In this document: positions 1-5,544 of the stretch, one piece after another | Layout: each line of letters begins with the position of its first letter | Position numbering within the stretch: position 1 is the stretch's first letter | NCBI GenBank assembly: GCA_945788545.1 | Contig: CALZMK010000125.1 | Span: forward strand, 1-5,544 | Source: an uncultured Prevotella sp. | GTDB lineage: Bacteria > Bacteroidota > Bacteroidia > Bacteroidales > Bacteroidaceae | Direction: 5' to 3' | Length of the DNA stretch: 5,544 bases | Notes under the pieces: generated by a model | Told to the model about the DNA's origin: nothing | Database searches by the model: none | Seen by the model: the letters and a program-made list of their open reading frames with translations, nothing else | Made by a program: the position numbers and the translations under genes

Positions 1-1445
1 TTATTATTTGCAGAGATAGAGACCTCAGTTCCTGCAAAAGCAGAAAGACCTGCTGTCAAATCTGACAATGTCTTAACTCTGTCGTATGTTACAGTAACAT
101 CCGAAGCAGTTAACTCATCACCTGACAAGGTGAATGTTACATCGTTAGCGGTGGGAGCTGCTGTAGAAGCAAGGAAGAACTTAAATACGTCACCATCAAC
201 TAAAACAGTTTCATAAATTGAATTCACTTGCTCACCATTCCTATATGAAAAATAACTTCCATTTGTATAGAATGATGCATTGAACACTTCATCATTAGCG
301 AAACTAAATACATTATATCCACTTTGTACAGTTAAAGTCCTGCTATTTGGATAACTGCCAATTGAAATACTATAACCATAAGATGCACAAGATAAATCAT
401 CAATGTAAACAATAAGTTTATTGTTGCGCTCAATAACTTCAGTTTCTACATTAATGGTCATACCTTCTGTAATAGTTATTGAATATCCTGATCCAGGATA
501 AGACTCTGTAATTTCTTGATTATTTGCTTTTACAGACTTAATTTTACCATCTGCAGAAGGTTTAATAACTATCGTATTATATTGCTCATTAACTAAAATG
601 TCATTTTCTCCAGAAGTAAGACCTTCTATCGTTTCATTATTTCTTGAAATAATAACATTATCAATATTATCTATTATTAATTTTGCATTTATCTGTGCAT
701 ACTTTTCTGCATCAATAACAATATTTTTATCTTCAGTTGCATTAAATCTTATAGAACCAGAGAAATAAGAATCTATGTCATTAATCTTAATAGTATTATT
801 AGCTACCTTATAATTCGACACATCACCATAAATCATAACAACTGCACCCCATGCAACCTCAAAGCCTCTTTTTGACAAATATAGTTCCTTTGAGATTTCC
901 TCATCATTTACTAAAACTTTTGTAATAAATCCGTCAGCCTTACTTTCATCTACATAAGATATTGTAACTTTTTGTTTTGCATCTGCGGGGGCTGAATACT
1001 GAATGTCAATTTGAGTGGAAGCACCATCAAGACTCTTAGTAAAATTATCATATTGATTCTTTTCCAAAAGAACATCATTTGATTTTGCTGAATAAATAAT
1101 ATTTCCGTATGTGACTGGCATAAACGAAATTACATCAAAGCCTGGAATATAATTTATTACATTAGTACTTTCTGACAATGTGCCACGAGAATAATTGGTA
1201 GACAACTCATAACTAACTGTCCCTGGCTCATCAATATTAATGGTACATTGTCCGGTTCTATCCGTTTCTGTTGCTGTAGTTACAGAATACTCAGCACCAT
1301 CGTCAGATGCGGTAGGATAAATGTAATTAGAAGTCAAAAGAGTTCTTTCTCCATTCAAATTCTTCTCTATCTTTGCATATACACCAGTATTAGGTATTAT
1401 ATATATACATTGATAAGAACCATAACTTTCTTTAATTGAATCTGT
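1..1445 (-). CDS. Body of a large secreted beta-sandwich repeat protein, partial, out of frame with its signal peptide
   Basis: The minus-strand frame with codons starting at positions congruent to 2 mod 3 is open from 1493 to base 1 with no stop (about 480 codons from 1445) and runs off the window. No plausible start lies near its upper end, so it is the continuation of the signal-peptide ORF at 1597-1397, shifted by one base. The product is rich in N, S, T, Y, I and V with no long hydrophobic segment. It reads as tandem extracellular beta-strand modules, for example CTINIDEPGTVSYEL near 1245-1205, KADGFITKVLVNDEEIS near 940-890, VYIDDLSCASYGY near 410-370 and VDGDVFKFFL near 205-175. Such modular surface proteins are common in Prevotella, but I cannot name a Pfam family. 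Role is probably cell-surface or secreted (adhesin or glycan-binding is inference). Its C-terminus, where a type IX sorting domain might sit, lies outside the window. Confidence 0.8.
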
Positions 1446-1597
1446 CCATCTGATAATGTTTGATCTTCCCAGTTTAACTGTACTTTTACATTTTCAGGTT
1501 TATCAACCTTAACAGTTACGTTAATTGGGGCTGCATTAGCCGTCATTCCGACCATGCCAAGAAGCATCGTTAGAAATAAATAGTAAAATTTTCTCAT
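1397..1597 (-). CDS. Signal-peptide N-terminus of the secreted beta-sandwich protein, ends early at a frameshift
   Basis: The ATG at 1597-1595 opens a 66-residue frame starting MRKFYYLFLTMLLGMVGMTANA, a clear Sec signal peptide (basic n-region, hydrophobic core, ANA before AP, cleavage likely after residue 22). The mature part begins with a beta-strand module (INVTVKVDKPENVKVQLN). After DQTLSDGQ (ends at 1442) it loses module character and hits TAA at 1399-1397, while the long open frame takes over on the other register. The second module in that frame (DEPGTVSYEL...TLSESTNVI) aligns with this one (DKPENVKVQL...TLSDGQ, then SI) if one base is restored near 1441-1439, giving DGQNSIKES. I therefore read 1597-1 as one gene carrying a one-base loss. 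The leader is A/T-rich with a purine tract (complement of 1629-1642) and no Shine-Dalgarno. Expression probably comes from the promoter in repeat copy 1. Confidence 0.75.
   Translation of the reverse strand: MRKFYYLFLTMLLGMVGMTANAAPINVTVKVDKPENVKVQLNWEDQTLSDGQIQLKKVMVLINVYI
1398..1407. repeat. (TA)5 dinucleotide tract at the premature stop
   Basis: Five TA units lie directly before and within the TAA that ends the signal-peptide ORF. Removing one TA unit makes the minus-strand frame read GTA TAT ATA ATA CCT and joins it to the long downstream frame. The tract is short for efficient slippage, so a switching role is only a possibility. Confidence 0.6.
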
Positions 1598-1723
1598 AAT
1601 GTTAAAATTTAAAATTAATAATATGTTATTTTTTCTCTCTCTTAATCAATACATGAGGTGCAAATTTAATATGCATAAATTTAATACCGTATGTATAATT
1701 ATTGCCATTTTATTTATTGGGGA

Positions 1724-1753
1724 CAAAGGTAAACAATAATTTTGAAATAACAA
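1724..1753 (-). promoter_or_regulatory. Bacteroidetes-type promoter in repeat copy 1, reading into the secreted-protein gene
   Basis: On the minus strand TTG (complement of 1753-1751, part of TTTTG) is followed after exactly 19 nt by TACCTTTG (complement of 1731-1724). This matches the Bacteroidetes housekeeping pattern TTG-N19-21-TAnnTTTG. Predicted transcription starts near 1715, leaving a 5' leader of about 120 nt before the ATG at 1597. A second -7-like TAAATTTG lies at the complement of 1668-1661 but has no TTG at the right distance, so it is at best a weak alternative. The -33 box and spacer lie in the duplicated 125 bp; the last two bases of the -7 box are unique to this copy. Confidence 0.6.
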
Positions 1754-1850
1754 AAGAAATTATAGAAAATCTTCTTATTTTCTTTTAAATTGTTATAGAT
1801 TTCCCTACAATTGTTGTTTTTTCTATTGATTTTCGGCTGCGGATGCCACT
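1726..1850. repeat. 125-bp direct repeat, copy 1 (downstream of the ATPase gene)
   Basis: Identical over 125 bp to 3490-3614, offset 1764, same orientation. After 1850 this copy has one extra T and then continues the match as gggagcgc (1852-1859), so the shared segment is about 133 bp with one indel. Beyond that the two diverge: here the sequence runs within a few bases into the ATPase stop codon (1866-1864), whereas copy 2 continues into a GC-rich hairpin. The lower end falls inside the -7 box of the promoter. Confidence 0.97.
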
Positions 1851-1863
1851 TGGGAGCGCTGAG

Positions 1864-3462
1864 CTATGCCTTAGGGATATAATCATAGTCATTCACTGTA
1901 CCAGTATCTGATGAAAAACTGATACCTACCTTATATAATTTTCGAGGGTCAGAGGCGTATGGTAGTGCATAACCTTTATCTTCTATTTGTTTAAGGGCTA
2001 TAGCAGACGTTGAGTTAAGCTTGAACTCGAAGATATATACATAGTCGGGACACTCAAGCACGCAGTCTATCCGCCCTTGACTTGTCTCCTTTTCAACATA
2101 TGTATTATACTTCCCCAATAATTGCATAATGAGATAGAAAGTATATTGAAAATGACGCTCACATTCACGATCATCCTGCTTGCGATGGAATCGGTAGGAT
2201 ATATTGGCCAATAATGATGTGAGCTGGAGCTTAAACTTTTCAATTTCGCCTCGCCTAAGACAACGTGTCACATCAACTATCCAAGAGTCTGAATAGTTTT
2301 CGGAAGTGAAATAATCTGATGCTATAAGCGACACCATACCACTACGTACCTCCTCATTAGGGAAATCAAGACGATAAATGTTCATGTCTGGATCATAGCC
2401 TTTGATGGTGAGATAACCACTTTGGTAGAGCATCGGCAGTGGTTTCTGCTTGGTAGCCTTATAATCCACAAACTCGGCGGCTGAATATTCCTTCCCCACT
2501 AATTCGTTGATATTCTCGTGATTATCTGCCAAAAGACGCATAAGATAAGTTGGTGTGCCTGTTGAGAACCAATAGTCCTGAAAGTCGAGCGAGTCAAGAC
2601 AATTAAGTATGCTAAACGGATTAAAAACATCCGTCATCTGTTTGCTGAAATGATACCCGTCGTATTTGCGGGTCAGGCGTTCAATAGTCTCACTCTCCGT
2701 CATATTGTTCTTCTCACCCAATTCCTTAATCTGCTCCTTAAACACTGTGAGCAGTTCATCTTTTGTTATACCGCAAAGTGCATCATAACGTCCATCAGCA
2801 CTGATGTCCTTGGGTTGGTTGAAACCACTGAATACACTTATTTGAGAGAACTTGGTCACACCAGACAATAGGACAAAATGAAGGTGTTTGTCAGCAAGCT
2901 TGAAAACACTGTAGAACCCCTTGAGAACCTCGCGGTTATAATCTTCGAGTGTCTTTATATCACCAGCTACCACTGGCGAGGCAATGCCACAATTCATAAC
3001 GTCGAGCAATGGTTTATCATATTCGTCGATAAGTACTACAGCACGTCGTCCGGTTTTATTGTGCGCAGCTTCAAGAACATCCTTGAACCGGAGTCCATAC
3101 TGAGAGTTTGATGACTCAATACCGTACATCCTCTCAGCTTTCACTACAAAATCCATAAGAACTTCTTCTAAGGCGTTAGGCTTGATGAAGTTTATGGCAT
3201 TGAAATCCAAATGGAACACAGGATACTCTGCCCAATCTTTTTCAAGTGAATCTATGGCAAGACCACGGAACAAATCTCTGCGCCCAAGAAAAAAATTCTC
3301 GAGTGTAGAGATGAGCAGACTTTTGCCAAAGCGACGCGGACGACTGAAAAAGTATATTTTTCCGTTAGTGACAAGGTCATAAATCAATGCTGTCTTGTCA
3401 ACATATACAAATCCATCCTCGCGAATTTGCTCAAAGCTTTGTATTCCTATAGGGTACTTCAT
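1864..3462 (-). CDS. AAA-ATPase-like protein with C-terminal PD-(D/E)XK nuclease-like domain
   Basis: A complete 532-residue protein of the Bacteroidetes-expanded family combining an AAA-ATPase_like domain (PF09820) with a PDDEXK_9/DUF1703 domain (PF08011). Numbered from the ATG at 3462: opening YPIGIQSFEQIREDGFVYVD, P-loop SRPRRFGKS at 40-48 (K47, S48), Walker B VVLIDEYD at 142-149 (D146, E147), LSGVTKFSQISVF around 199-211 (sensor-like), family motif KYDGYHF at 266-272. The nuclease-like core is D466 with EFK at 479-481 and Q493 in KQIEDKGY, so ATPase and nuclease residues all look intact. A TTG at 3468 would add two residues; the ATG giving MKYPIG fits the family's start better and lies about 20 nt after the predicted transcription start. 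The cellular role of this family is not established; nucleic-acid cleavage, defence or mobility are inferences. The gene is monocistronic and bracketed by 125-bp direct repeats, which suggests acquisition as a cassette. Confidence 0.93.
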   Translation of the reverse strand: MKYPIGIQSFEQIREDGFVYVDKTALIYDLVTNGKIYFFSRPRRFGKSLLISTLENFFLGRRDLFRGLAIDSLEKDWAEYPVFHLDFNAINFIKPNALEEVLMDFVVKAERMYGIESSNSQYGLRFKDVLEAAHNKTGRRAVVLIDEYDKPLLDVMNCGIASPVVAGDIKTLEDYNREVLKGFYSVFKLADKHLHFVLLSGVTKFSQISVFSGFNQPKDISADGRYDALCGITKDELLTVFKEQIKELGEKNNMTESETIERLTRKYDGYHFSKQMTDVFNPFSILNCLDSLDFQDYWFSTGTPTYLMRLLADNHENINELVGKEYSAAEFVDYKATKQKPLPMLYQSGYLTIKGYDPDMNIYRLDFPNEEVRSGMVSLIASDYFTSENYSDSWIVDVTRCLRRGEIEKFKLQLTSLLANISYRFHRKQDDRECERHFQYTFYLIMQLLGKYNTYVEKETSQGRIDCVLECPDYVYIFEFKLNSTSAIALKQIEDKGYALPYASDPRKLYKVGISFSSDTGTVNDYDYIPKA

Positions 3463-3487
3463 TGTCAAATTGTTATATTAACTGCTG

Positions 3488-3517
3488 CGAAGGTAAACAA
3501 TAATTTTGAAATAACAA
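3488..3517 (-). promoter_or_regulatory. Bacteroidetes-type promoter in repeat copy 2, reading into the ATPase gene
   Basis: Minus-strand TTG (complement of 3517-3515) is followed after 19 nt by TACCTTCG (complement of 3495-3488), one base off the TAnnTTTG consensus. Predicted transcription starts near 3480, only about 20 nt before the ATG at 3462. The same -33 box and spacer occur in copy 1; the two -7 boxes differ only in the CG/TG end, which lies just outside the duplicated block. Confidence 0.6.
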
Positions 3518-3614
3518 AAGAAATTATAGAAAATCTTCTTATTTTCTTTTAAATTGTTATAGATTTCCCTACAATTGTTGTTTTTTCTATTGATTTTCGG
3601 CTGCGGATGCCACT
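3490..3614. repeat. 125-bp direct repeat, copy 2 (upstream of the ATPase gene)
   Basis: Every base matches 1726-1850. The segment is AT-rich through most of its length and ends in the GC-richer ggctgcggatgccact, then gggagcgc (3615-3622) shared with copy 1 apart from one missing T. It supplies the ATPase promoter. Perfect identity suggests a recent duplication or continuing recombination between the copies. Confidence 0.97.
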
Positions 3615-3619
3615 GGGAG

Positions 3620-3638
3620 CGCAGGCCTCTCGCCTGCG
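3620..3638. repeat. Short GC-rich hairpin (REP-like) at the edge of repeat copy 2
   Basis: The arms cgcaggc and gcctgcg (7 bp) enclose the loop ctctc. The preceding gggagcgc is shared with repeat copy 1, so the divergence point of the 125-bp repeat falls inside the left arm. The style (gggagcgcaggc...cctgc) resembles short dispersed palindromes seen in many bacterial genomes; whether it is dispersed here cannot be told from one copy. There is no T-run, so it is not an obvious terminator. Confidence 0.55.
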
Positions 3639-3666
3639 GCTTGACGAGAAAGCATTTACGGCGGGC

Positions 3667-3687
3667 GGTCTTACACGAGGTAAGACC
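3667..3687. other. Perfect 8-bp stem-loop in the intergenic region
   Basis: The arms ggtcttac (3667-3674) and gtaagacc (3680-3687) enclose a 5-nt loop acgag. No T-tract follows on either strand, so an intrinsic terminator is not supported. It lies between the REP-like hairpin and the phased T-tracts; the function is unknown. Confidence 0.5.
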
Positions 3688-3784
3688 CTACAGCGGATGG
3701 TATCTGCCATTTTGGATAGAATTATTACGCAGTTTTGCTTAATATGCCCACAATTTGATTAATATTTCACCTATTTATAGCACA

Positions 3785-3848
3785 TTTTTGGCATTTATGC
3801 TTCATTTTTAAGCGTTTTTACTGCAATTTTCGCTATTTTTCTGCGTTT
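3785..3848. other. T-tracts phased at about 10 bp, predicted curved DNA
   Basis: T-runs of 3 to 5 bases begin at 3785, 3794, 3805, 3815, 3827, 3836 and 3846, that is every 9 to 12 bp. Tracts repeated at the helical period are the classic pattern for intrinsic curvature. The run abuts the TGTCACC inverted repeat. It contains no credible ORF. A regulatory or protein-docking role is inference. Confidence 0.5.
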
Positions 3849-3946
3849 ACTGTCACCTCTGTCACCCTTCTGTCACCTCTTCTGCCACCACTTAACACAT
3901 TGTATATTAGATATTTAAGCCCTATGGTGACAGAGGTGACAGTAAA
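3846..3946. repeat. Perfect 21-bp inverted repeat built from TGTCACC heptamers
   Basis: The left arm 3846-3866 (tttactgtcacc then tctgtcacc) is exactly complementary to 3926-3946, separated by 59 nt. The heptamer TGTCACC starts at 3851, 3860 and 3871, with a variant TGCCACC at 3883, and occurs inverted as GGTGACA at 3926 and 3935. This gives six sites spaced about one helical turn apart within each cluster. The arrangement suits repeated binding sites for a dimeric DNA-binding protein, or a long RNA or DNA cruciform stem. No protein gene reading in or out of it is credible. Confidence 0.85.
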
Positions 3947-3996
3947 ATCACAAAAATATAGTATAGGGGTATATGCAAGAATGCCTATCCTTATGT

Positions 3997-4116
3997 CATA
4001 AGAATAGGGCATCGTAATGATATAAGAACAGGGCATCGTAAGGACAACTGAATAGGGCATTCACTTGCTAACTGAATAGGGTATTCACTTGACAACTGAA
4101 TAGGGCATTCAGTTGT
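3997..4116. repeat. Five-unit 24-bp tandem repeat array with inverted half-units at both ends
   Basis: The core aggg recurs at 4006, 4030, 4054, 4078 and 4102, exactly every 24 bp. Units run 3997-4020, 4021-4044, 4045-4068, 4069-4092 and 4093-4116. Units 3 to 5 share ctgaatagggcattcacttg with few changes; units 1 and 2 form a second subtype with gaatagggcatcgtaa. Inverted cores flank the array: atgcctatcc at 3981-3990 (imperfect) and gccctattc at 4137-4145 (exact complement of gaatagggc), the latter overlapping the DUF4302 stop codon. There are no unique spacers and no cas genes, so it is not a CRISPR array. Most of it would be transcribed as 3' UTR of the lipoprotein operon. Confidence 0.9.
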
Positions 4117-4125
4117 CAAGTGAAT
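4083..4125 (-). terminator. Perfect 19-bp hairpin just after the DUF4302 gene, possible mRNA 3'-end structure
   Basis: The arms attcacttgacaactgaat (4083-4101) and attcagttgtcaagtgaat (4107-4125) are exact complements around the 5-nt loop agggc. It begins 14 nt after the lipoprotein stop codon in the direction of transcription. The strength and position fit a 3'-end or mRNA-stabilising structure, but no U-tract follows on the minus strand, so true intrinsic termination is uncertain. It is formed by repeat units 4 and 5 plus the sequence after them. Confidence 0.4.
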
Positions 4126-4139
4126 GATAAGGGATAGCC

Positions 4140-5435
4140 CTATTCCGTCAGGAACGGGAAATAGACTACGTTATAGCTGAGCTTGATGACATTACGGCTG
4201 TCGTCGTTGTCACTAAGTATCAGATAAGAAGGCATCTTGGGATTGTCGGTGGTGATGGTGAATGTCTTCGCCTTGTTATGACCGAAAGGATACAGGGCAA
4301 AATCCATCTTGGCATTCTGATAATACCATGCTCCACTGCCATATCCGCTCTGGTTGAACTGCATCGACACCTTGTCATCACCTATCAGTGTGACATCCAT
4401 GTTCAAACCTCCACTGTAGTCATTTCCGTCGGAAGCAAGACTGGCGAAGTGGAATCCAAAACGTCCATTGAATGTTCCTATAAGACCATATATCAACTCA
4501 TCACCAATCTCATTGAGTCCCTGATGGAAATAGTTCCATGCAATCTGACCGTATGTTCCCATGTCGGGGAAATAGCAGAACCACTGATAGCCAATGAGCA
4601 ACTGATTGAGTGGCTGTGCCACCTGCTTGAGCACTACTCCACTGCCATTGTCAGCCTCGTAAGTGCCGTCGGCAGAATACTTAAAGCCGGTAATCTCCAC
4701 TCCATCAACATTCACAGGCATGTAGGTCTTGATACCATCAGTGCAGAACACGTAGGGGATGGTGATGGTCTTGGCGTTACCATCCTCGTCGGTTGTGCTC
4801 ACCTTTAACGTACGGCGATTAGGAGATGCCACCAATTGCTTGCCATTGATGTCGATGGTGTATTTCAGCGAGAGCATATCGTTCTTCACTGCTGTCAGCT
4901 TATTAAGATAATCCTCCCAAGATATGTCGGTAGGCATAGGCGTGAGCTCAAGATAAGTGCCACGCTTTCTGCCCTTGAGCACCACCTTTTCCTTGGTTGC
5001 CGACATGACACTGAAGTCGTAGTCGCCCTCCATTCCCGAACCTTGGTCGCCTGCCAAAGGAGCCGAGGGGTCGCTGAACACGTGGAAGAGATTGTTGTAT
5101 GTGTCAAACGACAGCATCACACCTGCACTCTGCTTCACGCTAAAATAACTGGTCTCGGTATAGTCGGCAAACGACACCTCGTTGGCAACGGTCACCTTGC
5201 CGTCGGCATCAAACTTAGCCAACATGTTATAACCGCCCCATGTCTCGGGTTCGCCAGGGAAATACTGCATAATCCATCCGTTGGAAGCCGAACAGAGCAC
5301 ATCGATGGTATTCTTGATTTCGGCATTAGCCCTGTTGGCGGAAGAGTCGTTGAAGAAATCTTCCTGCTCGTTGCTGCACGACGACACTGTCATCACAGCC
5401 ACAACCATTGTCAATAGATAAAATATCTTTTTCAT
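4140..5435 (-). CDS. DUF4302 surface lipoprotein of a SusC/SusD-type locus
   Basis: A complete 431-residue protein resembling the DUF4302 family (PF14135), a usual partner of SusC/SusD transporters and a putative zinc metallopeptidase in Bacteroidetes. It starts MKKIFYLLTMVVAVMTVSSC with the lipobox VSSC and lipidated Cys at residue 20. The acidic stretch after it (SNEQEDFF) resembles the Bacteroidetes signal for export of lipoproteins to the outer face. Family-like stretches include NGWIMQYFPGEPETWGGYN at 52-70, a Gly/Asp-rich loop EGDYDFSVMS at 136-145, and KGRKRGTYLELTPMP at 154-168. The C-terminus (FTITTDNPKMPSYL...NVIKLSYN) is also intact. The ATG at 5435 is the only start giving the signal peptide. 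The molecular function is unknown; binding or uptake of a nutrient at the surface is inferred from family context. It is probably co-transcribed with the gene ending at 5450, 14 bp upstream, and is followed by a strong hairpin. Confidence 0.92.
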   Translation of the reverse strand: MKKIFYLLTMVVAVMTVSSCSNEQEDFFNDSSANRANAEIKNTIDVLCSASNGWIMQYFPGEPETWGGYNMLAKFDADGKVTVANEVSFADYTETSYFSVKQSAGVMLSFDTYNNLFHVFSDPSAPLAGDQGSGMEGDYDFSVMSATKEKVVLKGRKRGTYLELTPMPTDISWEDYLNKLTAVKNDMLSLKYTIDINGKQLVASPNRRTLKVSTTDEDGNAKTITIPYVFCTDGIKTYMPVNVDGVEITGFKYSADGTYEADNGSGVVLKQVAQPLNQLLIGYQWFCYFPDMGTYGQIAWNYFHQGLNEIGDELIYGLIGTFNGRFGFHFASLASDGNDYSGGLNMDVTLIGDDKVSMQFNQSGYGSGAWYYQNAKMDFALYPFGHNKAKTFTITTDNPKMPSYLILSDNDDSRNVIKLSYNVVYFPFLTE

Positions 5436-5449
5436 AATCGGTCGTTCAT

Positions 5450-5544
5450 TTAATTAAGTGATTTCAAATCAAGTTCGCCTACGTGCTCCTGACGTTTCAG
5501 CACCTCGTCTCTCACTGCGTCCATGTCCATATTCCATGTGTCCT
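5450..5544 (-). CDS. C-terminus of an upstream gene, probably putative zinc-binding metallopeptidase, partial
   Basis: The minus-strand frame from the window edge reads 30 residues beginning DTWNMDMDAVRDEVLKRQ and ending ELDLKSLN, then TAA at 5452-5450. The other two minus frames stop inside this stretch. The charged helical tail, the 14-bp gap to the lipoprotein start and the usual gene order SusC-SusD-zinc peptidase-DUF4302 make a Peptidase_Mx1 (PF15890) C-terminus likely. The HExxH motif that would prove it lies outside the window, so the family call rests on context and general resemblance. Confidence 0.6.
   Translation of the reverse strand, partial: DTWNMDMDAVRDEVLKRQEHVGELDLKSLN

Noticed and set aside
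1472..1478. The heptamer GTTAAAC on the minus strand, phased for -1 slippage ahead of the frame change (and ATTAAAG at 1430-1436)
   Set aside because: Slippage at GTTAAAC would discard the module-like WEDQTLSDGQ that fits the zero frame. ATTAAAG is a poor slippery site and no clear downstream stimulatory structure is seen. A simple one-base indel explains the data better.
1661..1668. A second promoter (TAAATTTG on the minus strand) closer to the secreted-protein start
   Set aside because: The -7 match is perfect but no TTG lies 19 to 21 nt upstream, and such motifs are expected by chance in this very AT-rich leader.
1726..3614. The 125-bp repeats as target-site duplications or terminal repeats of a transposon
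   Set aside because: They are much too long for a target duplication, are direct rather than inverted, and no transposase or integrase lies between them. The ATPase is not a known transposase.
3833..4060. A 75-codon minus-strand ORF with an 8-residue periodic start (MPYSVVLT, MPCSYIIT, MPYSYDIR)
   Set aside because: The periodicity is only the 24-bp DNA array read in a frame where 24 is a multiple of three. The ORF then runs through the TGTCACC inverted repeat and curved AT-rich DNA, with no protein-like composition or signal.
3997..4116. Possible CRISPR array
   Set aside because: The 24-bp units are contiguous with no unique spacers, and no cas gene is nearby.
4278..5417. Long plus-strand ORFs of 176 and 193 codons opposite the DUF4302 gene
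   Set aside because: They are antisense shadows of a well-supported lipoprotein gene and carry no recognisable motif; their Cys/His/Val-rich composition is typical of reversed coding sequence.
5434..5451. A five-codon mini-ORF (ATG to TGA) overlapping the lipoprotein start
   Set aside because: It lies in the 14-bp gap between two operon genes and is a chance product of the TAAATGA and TTATGA contexts.

Overview
The window looks like chromosome from a gut or oral Bacteroidales, most likely Prevotella/Segatella. The grounds are a SusC/SusD-locus type lipoprotein (DUF4302) behind a probable zinc-metallopeptidase tail, a Bacteroidetes lipoprotein signal, AT-rich leaders without Shine-Dalgarno sites, promoters of the Bacteroidetes TTG-N19-TAnnTTTG type, and an AAA-ATPase/PD-(D/E)XK protein of the kind that is multi-copy in this order. 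All supported genes read on the minus strand, so transcription runs from high to low coordinates.

Layout in transcription order. (a) 5544-5450 is the last 30 codons of a gene, probably the SusD-linked zinc metallopeptidase. (b) 5435-4140 is a complete DUF4302 surface lipoprotein, 14 bp downstream and presumably the same operon. (c) 4139-3469 is about 670 bp without a credible gene but dense in structure. It holds a five-unit 24-bp tandem array with inverted half-units at both ends and a perfect 19-bp hairpin, a perfect 21-bp inverted repeat built from TGTCACC heptamers, a run of T-tracts phased at about 10 bp, two short GC-richer hairpins, and one copy of a 125-bp repeat. (d) 3462-1864 is a complete AAA-ATPase with a C-terminal PD-(D/E)XK nuclease-like domain. 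(e) 1863-1598 is an intergenic stretch with the second, identical copy of the 125-bp repeat. (f) 1597-1 is a large secreted, beta-sandwich-type protein that leaves the window at base 1. Its signal peptide and its body of about 480 codons are in different frames, so it is a frameshifted gene, a phase-variable gene in the off state, or a sequencing error.

The central observation is that the ATPase gene lies between two 125-bp identical direct repeats 1764 bp apart. Each repeat carries a near-consensus promoter pointing into the next gene: copy 2 drives the ATPase and copy 1 drives the secreted protein. The repeat boundary falls inside the -7 box and both copies keep a usable one. Recombination between the copies would remove promoter plus ATPase as a 1764-bp circle and leave the secreted-protein gene with an intact promoter. 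The ATPase unit therefore looks like a promoter-carrying cassette slipped between an older promoter and its gene; this is inference from the repeat geometry.

Base composition changes by eye: the secreted-protein gene and its leader are very AT-rich, the ATPase is intermediate, and the DUF4302 lipoprotein is richest in GC. This fits a boundary between a metabolic operon and a more recently acquired or faster-evolving segment.
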